From Trichuris trichiura (taxonomy: Eukaryota; Nematoda; Enoplea; Trichinellida; Trichuridae): a stretch of 64,000 nt of DNA. The translations under genes and the position numbers were made by a program. The notes below the pieces were generated by a model. It searched no databases and was not told where the DNA came from. It was given only the letters and a program-made list of their open reading frames with translations. How positions within the stretch are numbered: the stretch's first letter is position 1; the number at the start of each line of letters is the position of its first letter. The stretch covers positions 682,001 through 746,000 of the forward strand of contig JBAJFE010000014.1 of the NCBI GenBank assembly GCA_037903355.1, given 5' to 3'. Below are positions 12,087-24,700 of the stretch, piece by piece.

Positions 12087-14545
12087 CTACTGCTTCGTCT
12101 CGCAACCTATCAAGTGGAAATACATTAGTGCAACGTGAGCAGCGTGCCATTTCGCGCTTTCGACATCTTTCCCAATCCCACCGAAAACTTGATCTTCCGG
12201 GAGACACAAAAATACCATTTTATCAACTAAGAAATAAAAACGCAATAAAAGTACGAAAATTCTGCCAGTATGCGTTACCCGACTCTGCATTTTCGGGCTC
12301 TGCGGGCTCAGTGAAGTTGTACGCCCACCCTTTCTGCTCGCACATCGCGCAGAGCAAGTTTAGATGATCGCTGTTCGACTCTTCGTAAAACAACTTTTCG
12401 TCATTGTCTTCGTGTTCCATTGGAATATCGTTTAGGTCAAACCTATTTGAAATATCATCGCCAAAATCATCGCACGCTTCGTTTTCCGCAGTATCCATGT
12501 TTGCTTCTTCATTGGCCTCCTGTACTAGATGAACATAGAGGAGAGGAAAATTACTAACCTACCCGTTTAGCGCGGGTAACAGAAGAAAAGTGAAAGAGTT
12601 CCAAATTAAAATTTTAAGGAGACAGCGCTGAAATAATATTATCTCTAACCCCTGGAAGTTCCCAAGATACTGAGTTGTCATGAAAAAGCCTGTCAACTTT
12701 ATACGATGTTGGCAATTACCTCAGTAATGGTATATGTCGCATTTTTCACATCTGATGACGAGCAATCGTTTTGCATTTCATTTAGCTTTTTCAATGCATT
12801 AAAGGCGGCTAGCTGTTTGGCACTCTTCTTCGACCGAGCAACGCCTGAACAACTCGGTTAGTAAAGTAACTAATGAGAACGAAGTAAATGACAGACCTAC
12901 TGCAGTTACACCATTATCTAGGACAACTTTAATGGTACAAAACCCTGGTGCACCGGAATCAGACGTATCAACATACCGTGGGCACTTCTTTCCCTTCTGC
13001 GCGAACAAGGAGTGCAACTGAGATTGAGCATTGGCGAGCTGATGGCTCTCTTTCACCGGCACTTAAACAATGCTGGCAAAGGAATGTCGTAAGATTAAAA
13101 GTTTACCTGGATCCACTTGCAAAACGCATGACTCCGACTTACCCTTTGCTCTGCAGTTGTTACTAAAAAAAATAAATCACCACGAAATGCTAATACAAAA
13201 CACAGAGACAAGCTTAATCGAAATATGTGAAGACTTTAACGAACGCTACAAACGAAATTTTAGCATAACATGACAGAGCTTCCGCCTGCAACCTTCCCAC
13301 GACTTAGAGAAAGTAGCCCAGAACTTGATTTTCACTAACCAAACAGCTGTACGGTATAAACGCTGCCAATACTTAGAACAGTTGCAAACTAGAGGCAAAC
13401 CTTGAAACGAATATCGAAAAATAAAATTCCAGCAGATAAGGAGAGAACTTCGAAAGCACTAATGGCGCTGACACTTTGCAGCAAGATGTGCGTTATTATT
13501 CACGTTTGAATTTAACCATGGTTTAGAAAACAAAGATTGCCAATTGGTTCAGGGGGCGCAAGAGAACCCGAATCGGTTAGGAGGTAGGAAATTTTAAAAA
13601 TGGCAGTTTTATTAGTAAAAGCTGCATGGAACTTTCGGCAATATTAATGCGGGATAGAAAGCAACAAGAATGCCATGCACTCGGCAAGCTTAATGCTAAA
13701 AAGTTATTAAGCTGCGACGGAGACGATTCAAAAAGTTGAGCGATGATCAAACTGTTCAATCGGTAAGGGAAAAACAAGTTGAAAAAGGAGTCCTGCGGGT
13801 TTTTTGTTAGAGTGCCTTTAAATGGTTGGATATGATTACCATTCGGAAGCCAATACAGTGGCGACTATAAGAGCTCTTAGGGTTTGAAAGGTGTCCGTGA
13901 TTTGGCAGTCAAGAAACGCAGAACAGCACTTCTATAACAAAGTTTTTCTTCAGTCTGGCTAAACCTTCTAAAATCACCTCGAATTAGCTTTTCGTCCGTC
14001 ATAAAGTTTTGTAGGATAGCTTTGAGAAATACAGCTGCTAATATGTAAAACTATGAGGTTTAAAAAACCGACAAACATTGCAAATTACTATAATGTCTAT
14101 ATCTTCTACAATCCCGAGCACCTACAACCAGCAGCAATTAGTTCGGATAGTCAGGTTCCTGCTTGTATTCATATCCTATGCCTTAATCATAATGAAAACA
14201 AAAAATTTACATGGTCTGTAGCGCTTCTTCCCGGCCGACCGGCAAACCCCACTGAAGGTGTTTCTCATCCTGCACAATTTGTTCCAACATATTTGCAACG
14301 GCATCTAGGCGCGCGGATTGCTTCGTGCAGCCTTTTCCAACAGCGGTGTAGTCGGACCCAACAGTCACACGGATGGTAAACACAGGACAATGAGCCTAAA
14401 TGCAGCATCGGCAAATTACAAACGTTGCGAAAGTTCAAGTATCACTTACTGGCCCAGCAGTGTTTAATAAATCGAAGACAGCCCTCATACGATAGCGCAT
14501 GCAATACTCATTTAGCAAGTTCAGGATGTTCTCCTGGGAAGCCAT
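12087..14545 (-). CDS. Three-domain dsRNA-binding protein, TRBP/PACT/Loquacious-like
   Basis: Seven minus-strand exons join in phase: 14545-14450, 14395-14211, 13162-13107, 13061-12912, 12844-12720, 12519-12279, 12226-12087, giving 330 residues. Domain 1 (about residues 4-75) reads ILNLLNEYCMRYRMRAVFDL, then GPAHCPVFTIRVTVG and a degraded lysine motif (GKGCTKQSARLDAVA). Domain 2 (about 122-184) has GAPGFCTIKVVLDNG and a classic basic motif (RSKKSAKQLAAFNAL). Domain 3 (about 256-327) ends AKWHAAHVALMYF and lacks the KK pair, as expected for the protein-binding third domain. Known TRBP, PACT and Loquacious proteins have this three-dsRBD order and partner Dicer in small-RNA processing in the cytoplasm. 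An acidic linker (about 212-251) separates domains 2 and 3. The ATG (AAGATGG) fits an initiator context. The 1048-nt second intron is the least certain join, although phases match. Confidence 0.85.
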
Positions 14546-14962
14546 CTTGAAGACTCCCCATAAACTTCACGCTGAAAATTGACGTTATCATTCTACAGTC
14601 GCTGACGTAACCACGAGCTGAAAGCCAAAAGCTTAACAGTGCTAAATTTTAGGCGCTGCTCGCACTAAAATTTGGTAGAAAAACTTTCATGCTGCACAGC
14701 TGCCGTCCTCCAATTTAAGGTTTGAAGGCATTCTTATTGATCAGCAGGACTGCGCATCACGTAGCTAATGTACGAAATGTAGCTTTGTATTAGAACCTGC
14801 ATTTCTTTGGTACGGTAAAGGTTTTCGACATTAAGCACGACTAGAACGCTAATCAATGATTGACTAGCACGACACTTATTACATGCTAAAAATTGTTCGA
14901 AATTTTTGTAAGTTAAAACTTTGAGTACTTGAAATGCGAAAAAGGACAGCCAAAGTTTAGGG

Positions 14963-15196
14963 TTAAAACGCGTCAGCTGTAGCGTATGACGAAAAGAATA
15001 CCGTAAGCAAGTTCACAGCTAAATCGTTTACTACTCGAATCAATGAATCAAAACTGCCTTCAGTTAAGTACGTAAATCGAACTAATAAGTCAATTACTTT
15101 TTCGTCGTAACAGCTTGTATTCGGCCGCAACAAGTGTAGCATTTTAAGTAAAGGCGACGGATCGACCAGAAATTGCAACAATTCACACTCGAGCAT
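14963..15196 (-). CDS. Possible small protein gene, 77 residues, unknown function
   Basis: An intact minus-strand frame starts at the ATG at 15196-15194 and ends in TAA at 14963. The translation is leucine-rich and mostly helical in appearance (LLKMLHLLRPN, VIDLLVRFTYLTEG) and has the codon and residue look of real coding DNA. Its start is 132 bp from the divergent NOG1 start, so both could share a bidirectional promoter. I recognise no family. It may instead be the first exon of a longer gene, since GTATTC near its 3' end could act as a donor, or it may be chance. Confidence 0.4.
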   Translation of the reverse strand: MLECELLQFLVDPSPLLKMLHLLRPNTSCYDEKVIDLLVRFTYLTEGSFDSLIRVVNDLAVNLLTVFFSSYATADAF

Positions 15197-15328
15197 ATAA
15201 ACAGTAGGGCATAATAGCTTGTTAATCCTTTATGTTACAGTATAAGAAAGTAAATTCTTTGTTTGAGCAAGTTGTAGGACTTATTGTTCCGTGCTTTACG
15301 CCGTGGTTTCATTTTTAGAAGAGCAAAA
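15197..15328. promoter_or_regulatory. Candidate bidirectional promoter interval
   Basis: This 132-bp gap lies between the start of the minus-strand small frame and the NOG1 ATG at 15329. The dsRNA-binding gene also starts on the minus strand 784 bp from NOG1, so divergent transcription from this area is likely. No TATA box is evident; the assignment is positional inference only. Confidence 0.35.
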
Positions 15329-18300
15329 ATGGTTCACTACAATTTCAAGGGTATCACTGTAGTTCCTTCTTCAAAGGTATTTGCTGTAGCAGTTTTTGGA
15401 AAATAGTAAAAATATACGTATATATCCTTTCAGCAACTTAAAGAAATATTCCTGTCAAAGACGCAGCGCAAAACGCCTACCGTGATTCATCGTCATTATG
15501 CAATTAGTCGAATTCGACAATTCTACTCCAGAAAAGTGAAATTTATGCAGCAGAGCATTCACGATCGTCTTTCGTTAATATTGGATGAATTCCCCAAGCT
15601 AGACGTAAGCTGCCTTCACCTGCTGTATTCTCTCTATTCTGGATAAGTGCATTGTATGTAAGGTTTTAAATGTTAGCGTGAATTCCGCGTATGTTTTGTC
15701 AGTCATGTTTTGGATAGATTGTTGTAAGGCAGATAGTGAATTCAATTTGCATCCTTATGTCCGTGTCTCCATGAGCTGCGTAACGGTTAATGCTTTACAT
15801 ATTTCAGGAAATTCATCCTTTCTACGCTGACTTAATGAATATTCTTTACGATCGAGATCATTACAAGATAGCTCTCGGACAAATTAGTATAGCCCGAAAT
15901 TTGGTGGACAAGTATGTTTTTTTTCATCCTTAAAAATAATTTTGAAATAATTCGTAATTTGCTTTTTTCAAAAATCTGTCAGTATAATCTTTTTAGCGTA
16001 TCGAAGGAATATACCCGCTTGATGAAGTACGGTGACTCATTGTACCGATGCAAAATGCTGAAACGCGCGGCCCTGGGAAGGTAAGTTGAGTGTTACATAA
16101 TACATAGTCGTAATTTCGGAATCGCTTTCTAAAAAACTTGAAATATGCAGCTTCTTCGTGGCATACGTGATATCTGCAGTCGAACATTTGGTGCATGTAT
16201 GCTGTAGTTGCTGCACTTCAGCCATCATTTTATTGCTTCTTTGTAACTCTTCAAAATAGTTTTCTTTGTTATAATTCTATTTGCAGGGTCTACTTGATTA
16301 AAACCTAAATACCTTATGGTTCATTTACTACGATCTTGAATCATTCGATGTTTTTTGCATTAGGCGATTTTATTTTTCTTTCCTTATGGTAGTTTAAAAC
16401 TTTTAATGCCCAGAAATCTCTATGTTTAAGTTGAAATATTTAAAAATGAGAAACACGCTCACCATGGCAGTAGTTAAGCATGCGCTACCTTCCAGTGGGC
16501 GCATAAGTTTTCGTCCGCTAACACTTACGTTGCGTTTACCTGTCTTATGTATGATCCAGAATGTTTTGGTAGCAAATTTATGCAGATTTTATTCTAGATA
16601 GTTTCTGTCCTCTGTTGACACAATTGCCAGCTATCATCTATTCAATTCTTTAATCTTTGAGTACTGAAGCAACGGTGCTTTTAGGATGTGTAAAATCTTG
16701 ACTCGTCAGAAGGACAGCCTTACATATTTGGAGCAGGTTCGCCAGCACTTATCAAGACTTCCATCGATTGATCCCAATACCAGGTTTAAAGCTGGTCTAG
16801 CTGGTCTGCGTGCTTGAACTTACTAGTGTTTTCAGGACATTAATTATTTGTGGTTTTCCAAATGTGGGCAAATCTTCTTTAATAAATAAGCTAACGCGGG
16901 CCGATGTAGAAGTTCAGCCGTATGCTTTTACAACGAAATCATTGTACGTCGGACATATGGACTACAAGTACCTCCGATGGCAGGTGAAGTATCTTCATTC
17001 TCTTACGTAAACTTTTGAACATTGTTTTCTCAGGTTATCGATACTCCAGGCATTCTTGATCAACCGCTGGAGGAGCGCAATACAATTGAAATGCAAGCAA
17101 TCACAGCTTTGGCTCATATTCGAGCCGCCGTTCTATACATCATGGACGTTTCGGAACAGTGCAATTATGGAATTGAAGAACAGGCAATTTATTTTAAGAA
17201 TTTTTATTTCGGCTTTACTAAGTATCGTATTTCAGATTACGTTGTTCGAAAGTATACAGCCGCTTTTTGCGAACAAACCTGTCTTGGTTGGGTTGAACAA
17301 GTGCGACATACGGAAGGTGGAGGAACTTCCTCCCGAGAAGCAGGTGAGACTATTCGATTCGTGCATGTAATCTCCAATGTTTTTTTTGCAGAAACTTTTG
17401 GAAGTTTTCTCGTCTAGCAGTGTACCAATATTTAGCATAAGCACCGTAACCCTGGAGGGCATTATGAACATGCGCAACCAGGTTCATTACTGTCCTTTCT
17501 GGATGACCATGATCAATTTTTTAACTCTTCAGGCATGCGATCTTCTGCTGGAGAGCCGAATTGAGGAAAAGTTGAATTCCAAAACAGGCAGCAGCTTGGC
17601 TAATAGGTTACACGTGGCCGTTCCCGCTAAGGTTGAAGGCTTGGTATGTACTCCATGTTGAGCTTAAATAGCCAGCTTAAAATAAACTACTTAGCAACGC
17701 CCTCCTTTCATTCCTGAGGCTGTATTGCGAAAAAGATCGGCAATGGTCATTGACGAGCAGAAGGAGAAAAAGCTGCTGGTAATAATAAGGCGTTTTGATA
17801 CGTATTATTCTCCGTTGAAAATTGTATTTAACATTCAGGAGCGGGACATCGAACTGCAATTGGGCGATGACTATACGCTAGACTTGAAAAGTGTTTTTTC
17901 CCTTTCATTGTCATAAAACGATCATCCAACGGACCAGCTTTTCAGAAAATTACTTGCTGCGCGAAGAGGAAAAATATGACAAAATTCCAGAGATATGGGA
18001 AGGCCATAATATTGTCGACTTCATGGACCCAGCCAATTTGGAAAAAATAAAAGCTTTGGAAGAAGAGGAAAAGTTGCGCGAAAAGGCCGGATTCTACGAT
18101 TCCGACATGGAAGTAGACGATGAAGAGACAGCTGAGCTATTGAAACAGGCGGCATTGTAACATTGGCGATTCGTCCTATGCTGTGATTAGTCTTTTACTG
18201 TGTTTTTTAGAATTCGAAAGAGACAGATGTTGATAACGAAAGAATCCCGAGAGCGCAGAATGTCAAGTAGGCCTCGCTTGCCTCGACAAGGCCGAGTGGT

Positions 18301-18817
18301 ACGCTTGATGTTCCAACGTCTTTTTATTGCAACGAACCTATTGGGTCTGTTTTCCAGGGAGAACGCAACGTCGATCGCCTTAGGAAGGAGTTAGCCGATC
18401 GTGGATTGGAAATTGGCAGGAAACGCTTGGTAGCACTCATTTCCTTTCGATTTAGTGACGGCGAGTTTTTATTCCGTATTTGTAGCGGCATTTGACCGAA
18501 AGTGAAGTTTCAAGACCGTCCAGCCAGAAACGAGTCAGGTTCAGTTCTTCGACGGACAGGTCGCGTAGTTCCTCCAAAGTGCCACCACGTGACGAGCAAG
18601 GCGTCAATGAAAAGGTGAGAAGCGACTTTTAATATCTGAAATAACGTTTGCCAATTTTTTATAGGTAAAGAAGAAGGTTGTTTCAATGGGCAGGAAGGCG
18701 CAGAAGCCGCTCCAACGAAAAGCCAGAATTGGAGAGTCGGATCGTAGAATTCCGTGTAAAAAACCGAAGCATTTGTTCGCTGGCAAAAGGGGCATTGGAA
18801 AGAATCAACGACGTTAG
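15329..18817 (+). CDS. GTPBP4: NOG1 (GTPBP4) nucleolar GTP-binding protein
   Basis: Seventeen exons join in phase to 632 residues, close to the roughly 634 of the human protein: 15329-15376, 15434-15604, 15808-15911, 15997-16080, 16685-16783, 16836-16983, 17034-17183, 17236-17343, 17392-17481, 17533-17643, 17695-17778, 17839-17890, 17946-18156, 18211-18295, 18358-18429, 18486-18614, 18665-18817. NOG1 is a nucleolar GTPase needed for 60S ribosomal subunit maturation. Seen are the N-terminal NOG1 helical domain ([28 protein letters not shown]), P-loop GFPNVGKS (175-182), DTPG (221-224), NKCD (289-292), [12 protein letters not shown] and a basic C-terminal tail ending [11 protein letters not shown]...KNQRR. 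The intron after exon 7 begins GC. The donor after exon 14 may instead be at 18299, adding one valine; the last quarter of the protein is less conserved, so its joins are less certain. Confidence 0.95.
17184..17235 (+). other. Probable GC-AG intron 7 of NOG1
   Basis: The coding frame of NOG1 is kept only if 52 nt are removed between ...EEQ and ITLFES. The removed piece starts CAG|GCAATT and ends TTTCAG, with TACTAAG upstream of the acceptor as a possible branch point. No GT donor fits. Since 52 is not a multiple of three, retention would shift the frame. GC-AG introns are a known minor class of spliceosomal introns. Confidence 0.75.
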
Positions 18818-19968
18818 AACTATTCTTCCCTTAATCAGTGAAGTAAAAAAAAGTTCACATTCACTTCTGCAGTTCTACTCTGCCTTAAGGTGATCATTTT
18901 CCAAAATTAGCGCGGTTTAGGACATAATAATGCGATTATTTTGTTTTATTTTTCTTTTATAATTTAATAATGGCTAAAGCGGTTGAGCGCACTTGTTCGA
19001 ACGATAATGAAGTAATATTAATGCTGTACATCTGAGTAACTTAACTATTGGAGCTGTTTTTGATGCAGTGAGCGAGTTATTAGGGCATACTCAATTGTAT
19101 TTTCACACACGATATTTGCCGCTTTTGAAAGTGACGATTCCCAATCAATTTTTCGAAGCAAGCAAACGATCGCAGATCTGTGGGTTCCAGCTTGAACGTA
19201 CGAAAGTTGTGCGGAATATGGAGGGAATGAAAGTTTTGTTAAGAGTTGCATGTAACGGTTGCGTACCTCTTCTCCCGTCTTGATCGATTGTTCTCAGAGT
19301 TAGACATTGTTGGTTTAGTTTTTACTTCTACATTTGCAATCGTTGGGTTGTTGACGTAAAATCATTGCTTCTTGCTTTCCACGTCGATACCGCAGTGCTT
19401 TACTTGGTCTTAAAGAAATTCTGAATAAGGGTGTACTCATCTAACCTTATCTTGCGTTGGCCACAATTGCTGTTCGCTAGTAATGAAATGGGTTTTCCTT
19501 TGGGACCTTCGTCCTCGGACAGTTAAAAGAACGTAAAGGTTTCCGATAGTGCAAATGCATTTATTTTGAGTTGGAGGTAGTTTTTAAATGTTTCATTTAA
19601 ACTCGCTTCTTGCCTCATTGACATTTTAAATGGATTTGGATCTTTTTTAACAGCTGAACATCGCCTACGAGTTTTAAGTTGATAACTAACTTCGTCTCAA
19701 GATTCCGTACGATTTGACCTATGCATCATCAAGCATCAACTTAACTATGCATTCCTTAGCGTAATCTTTGTCGTTCTACAAACTTGTTCTCTTTATCATA
19801 TGAATGAACGTTAATACGGTGATGCTGTTATTTTTCTTACCTTTGAAACAGGCTTGCTTGCCCGCCGGGTAATTTGATCCGCCATTGCGTTTTGAGTGCC
19901 ATCTCTATGGTCGGTCGGGTGTTAAGCTGTTGATCAGATGTTTTTCTTTGCTCCAACTTAGAGCGCAA

Positions 19969-20232
19969 TCAAGTTTTGCTATTTCGCCCCTTTAAAAATT
20001 CCGGATTCTGCACATTCGTCTGCGTCACACGCGTATTGCGTATTGATAGAAAGGGAAAATTTAACAGCTCCATTGGAAGTCCGTCAAAACTGAGCGTTTG
20101 TCCTTTTGTCACTTTCCGACTGTCCGACTTTATTTTGGTAAGCTTTATTTTCGTTATTTTGAGATCCTTGCGCATTTGCACAGATTCAGCTGATACGGTT
20201 AGCAGAACCGCCTCTTGCCAGGGTTGAGTAAA
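19969..20232 (-). CDS. Weak candidate terminal exon, unknown product
   Basis: A minus-strand open stretch runs from after a stop codon that lies next to an acceptor-like TACTTAG (about 20243-20237) down to a stop at 19969. The translation is rich in lysine and polar residues (QMRKDLKITKIKLTKIKSD, LSFDGLPMELLNFPFLSIRN) and reads more like protein than its neighbours. The opposite strand is also open, no upstream exon was found and no family was recognised, so it may be chance. Confidence 0.2.
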   Translation of the reverse strand, partial: FTQPWQEAVLLTVSAESVQMRKDLKITKIKLTKIKSDSRKVTKGQTLSFDGLPMELLNFPFLSIRNTRVTQTNVQNPEFLKGRNSKT

Positions 20233-21620
20233 ACGCTAAGTATTCCAACCGCGGTTATGCTCACGGATGTTCAAGCGGCCGACCGATTTAATATGCATTT
20301 ATTCGTTAACGCTATAATGCGTTTCGGGCGAGACTCTGCGCGTCTATAAAATATTGAAAGGTGCAGTGGTTATTCTAGCACGCTATTAGCACATAATGCA
20401 CTACTCAAAAAGTCACGCATGAACAAGGCTATAATATTATTAATACCTAAGTTGTAATCCCATAGGCTTAGGAATGTTATGTTTTCTAATATCTTTCCGA
20501 CAAGGCCAAATGGTCAACACAAAAGGTTGCATGAAATGCAGTTTCCTTTCACGACATGCGTTGTAAAGCGCAGTTGTGAAAGGTAAGGCCTCCTGTCTTC
20601 AGACCAATAATTCTGGGTGACAGTTCCTTTTTGAAATTCAGAAGAATATCAGGCAAAGGCGCCTTGTTTCCTGAGCTGCTCCTTCAAACATTCTAATTGT
20701 TTTTCTTTCAGTTCATTTTCAATAGGTAAAGCAATAGTTAAGGAAAGTAAAAAACGTACACACCTGCTAACAGACACTTTGTTTTTATTATTGCTCCTCG
20801 AGGCCGTAGCATAAAAACAAAATGTGTTAACGCGTGTATTGACATGCGATTTTTCTGACACGTTTTGATAGTTGGTAAGCTTTCCCTTTCTGTGATTAAT
20901 GCAGACTGTCAGTTGTCGTAATGCTGTTGAGCGACAGGGAAATAGAGCTTGTGAAATAGACTTGTTCCCTTTTCAGTGAAAGATTAATAGTGTCCGTTAG
21001 ACATTATCACACCCTGGTTTTCTCAGAATGCAGAATCTCTCGTATATTACAGCAGTAATGTTCATGGCATCCTGTTTTCGTCCTACCCTGCTCCACGTTG
21101 TCCGACTACAGCTTCTATCGGCTGTCTGAAAATGAGCCAGCGTTGGAGGCTAATTAAACGCGGCGCCCTTACGACAGTTGGGGAATTAATGGATTTTTCT
21201 GTCAGGCAGCGAGCACATGCTTACGTGAAAGTTCAACGTAGCGTAGGTTGTTTAATGACTTTTATGAATGAAACCGACCCTTATGCTGGTTGCTAGTCGA
21301 CATGTTCACTATGTTCACAAAACAGGTGCGCGTACTAACATTAGCTTAAAGATTTTTTCACTCATCATGTGACCACCAAAATTGTTCCCATCCTTCAGCG
21401 CAGAGATTTAACGACAGTAACCGGCGTTTATTCACTGCACCCTGTCCCAATGCAAAACTATAATCTGAGCAGTGCATATGAAACTGCTATTCCTTCGAGC
21501 ACAGATGTACATGCTCAAAAATGAATGCGTGCACGTAAAAACTTTGTGTCGAAAAGAGTAGTTGCAACAACCAAAAGGTGTTATGGATATAAGCATGTTC
21601 CTGAAGCAAGCGCTGATGCC

Positions 21621-21780
21621 GGGGCAAAGCTGCTTTGAAAAGCTCGTTTTCCAAACAAACTTTTCGTACTGCCTTCGGATAGTTTCTGTTTAATACATAT
21701 ATAAAAGAAACTATCCAAAAGCAGTACGAAAAGTTTGTTTGGAAAACGAGTTTTTCAAAACAGCTTTGCAGCTTCGCCCC
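21621..21780. repeat. Foldback hairpin of about 160 bp
   Basis: Left arm 21621-21687 and right arm 21706-21780 are inverted repeats around an AT-rich loop. The block 21642-21671 pairs perfectly over 30 bp with 21721-21750, and outer parts pair with small indels (GGGGC...GAAGC type ends). No coding capacity. A foldback MITE is likely; precursor-like transcription cannot be judged from sequence. Confidence 0.7.
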
Positions 21781-24700
21781 TTATTATATATATACACTTC
21801 CAGACTGGCACCATTGCCTGTAGTTGAAGTAGGTTATTCGCTTCTGTGTCGTGAAGCTTTCCACATGGACGGTACTCATACCAATGAATCAATAATAACA
21901 CTACGCTTTAATATCAGAAATTAAAAAAGAACGGTATGCTTATTAGTAGAAACTGCAAAAAATTACTTCAAAGTGATTACTAAGCGGCTTTTTATAACGC
22001 GGTTAATTGCGTTTTTTAAAAATTATGTCATTATTAAAAATGAGATTGTCAAACTATATACACGCCCTGCTCCTAAAGAGCAAATCTGCTCTACTGGTTT
22101 ATTCATGATAGAAAAAGCAAATTCAGGCTTTGCTATTGTAAAACCTATGCACCTGAAACTGCTCCCAACACTAAACAAGGAAGCGGGCTGGAACCGCTTC
22201 GCATGCCAGTCGACTGGAAGGATTCCACTACGGCAAGCTGGAATTTGAGGCAAGAACAACTTGGTGGTAGGAAACAGCACAAAGAGTCGAAGGGGGATAT
22301 CTTGCGTTTTAAAGTATATTTTAACTAAACAGTTAAATGCCTGTACAGAACAAACGCTGTGCTTTGGAACAAGGGAAAACATGATGTGCAATGATTACGG
22401 CGAAGAGACTTTTTGTCTTAAACATTGCATTGCTAAACCAAACTGCTTTAAAATTTCTGACGAAGTAACATGTAAATGCGGGCTGTTCATGTCCAGCCGC
22501 TAACACCGGCATAGTATCTCATAGCTTTCAGAACCTTTTGGTTCAATAGTCAACGACAGGCATCGTATGTTCTTTAATTGGTTAAAATACATATTGCCCA
22601 CGTACTTACTGAATATGAAACGTGCAATTCCATCTTCGCGCTTCATGTTTAAGGCAGCATGCAGCGACGCTAACCTAGCAATGAGTCGTCGCATGATACT
22701 AGTGGTCATGCCTGTCACTAAATTAGCTCACTACATACTCGTGGCACCTCATAACATTAAACTACGTGTGCCGCAGCAAGGAAACCGCTGATATAGAAGT
22801 TTTCCTGTAGAGCTGTTCGCCATACGAGGAAGAAAAGCAACTGTCCACAAGATGAACAGTAATGGACAGTCCAATGCAAAACATAACTGCTTCACAAAAG
22901 TAATAACAATTATGTGAGAAGATAAGCGTTTATTTTACTAACGTAAAGACCTCCCGCGCGAAGGCCTGCTTCTGGAAAGCACAAAAAATATTTTAGATAA
23001 AACTTTTCATGACTTTCACTTCTACGCTGCGTTAAGCTTCTTTTAAGTTAAACCATCACTTATTGGTGGTACGTACTTCATCTATTTATTTATGAAAAGG
23101 AGAATGGAAGCTACACCTTTTCGGTTTACTTATGGAAGATAGGACAAAAAGACCCCTGAAAGAAACGTTAATTTGTTTAGCTATTGCGCTACATTAAAAT
23201 GGTTTAACGCAACATAGGAGACGGAAATATGTGCCCGTTCCAAAACACGCTATATTCAGGACGCATCGTTGCAAAATCAGCAGAATGCAACTGCATATTT
23301 GTCATTTTTTATACTCATGGCAAAGTGATTTTCTTTCCATAGTTTTGGTTCTGCATGGCATACTCTTTTCTGTTTGGCCAGTGGACAGAAGGTTTATTTT
23401 GAAAACAGGTTTAAAAGTTGATAAAGCTACTCAACCAAAGTCCATCTGACTGTGGCAGAAGGGCATGTTTTCTGGAGCCGATTGTGACTAAATAGGCAAG
23501 AATGTTTGTTTATGTTTATGTCAGCAATTAGTAGCGTCGCCGCGGGTAAGTTGTCGCAAGGAAAATGTTCTTTGTCAAAGTGTCCAATGAAAAAACTTTC
23601 ACGTTAGCGGCGCTATTTCAACATGTCAGTATGAGAATTATGCTAATTGTTAGCAGGGAGAAGTGAAATCTCTCAGGAAATGATGACTTCAGCAAAGCCT
23701 ACGCTTGTCTACATAAACGAATTAATTATCTTTTCGGTCGTGAAAATTCTGAATCGTCTCGCTCAAGAAATGCTTAGGTACGCATGACTATTATTTTCGG
23801 TTGATGTATAGGCTTCAACACTTATCTTATGCAAACATTAATTAAGTATATAACGTCCCTTAGCACACAGGGTTTGCATTCACTCTTTAACAAACCATTA
23901 GAAATCTCTTCAGTAAGGTAAAAGAATGTGAAATATGCAGGCATCGTTTTCATTTAGCAAAAACAGAAATAACTTTTGTCTACCATACAGTTTCAACATG
24001 GAAATTGAAATCTTTTTTAGGTTCGCAACGCATGACGAAAATACTGTTGATTAATGGTTATCTTCAGCGACTGTTTAATTCTGTAATAAGGAAAGCGTTA
24101 GAAAGGATTGCTCTAAGAGCTTTTCAAGAGCAGTGTCCCAAAGTTGATCTACCTTATAAAGGAATAGGTACAAAATTCCCACTCTCTTGCATTAATAGAG
24201 TACTTAGTTTTCAAGTGTTCTTCATTGCAGCCATACTTGTGGTTTACTCTTCGAAATGACAAAGCCACAGCCCTTCTAACAAGAAGATAAGTGAATTTTA
24301 TGAAGTAAAATGTCACCTTTAGGGTATTTTATAATTTCCTTACAGGAAGAAACAGCTTAGAAACGTTATGTCGAAGAAAACCTTCAGGGAAAGCTTACTC
24401 GAACAGCTCTGCTTGCTATATTAATAATTTTGACAGTTTCTTCCTGCAAAGAAATTATGAAATTTCATGAGACCACTAAAGGAGCTATACTTTCAAAATT
24501 ATTTCGCCTGTTATTAATATGCTGCCGTGTCAGCGAATCCATTACTTCATCGATTCAATGTGTATATGTGTAGTTTAGGATCTCACCTTAATAGCGGAAC
24601 AGTCAGTCGCAAGGACAAAATACAGCAGTTACATCTAGTTAAAGTTTTGCGAGCGAATCCTTAGCGATACGGAAATAAGCCACCACTGACTCCAGGAAAT

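Noticed and set aside
17022..17417. Long plus-strand open frame in NOG1
   Set aside because: It reads through the 52-nt GC-AG intron into the wrong frame; the NKCD motif is recovered only after removing the intron.
24005..24259. 84-residue frame with LPYKGIGTKFPL, considered as a retroelement fragment
   Set aside because: The resemblance to a Penelope linker segment is too slight and nothing around it supports an element.
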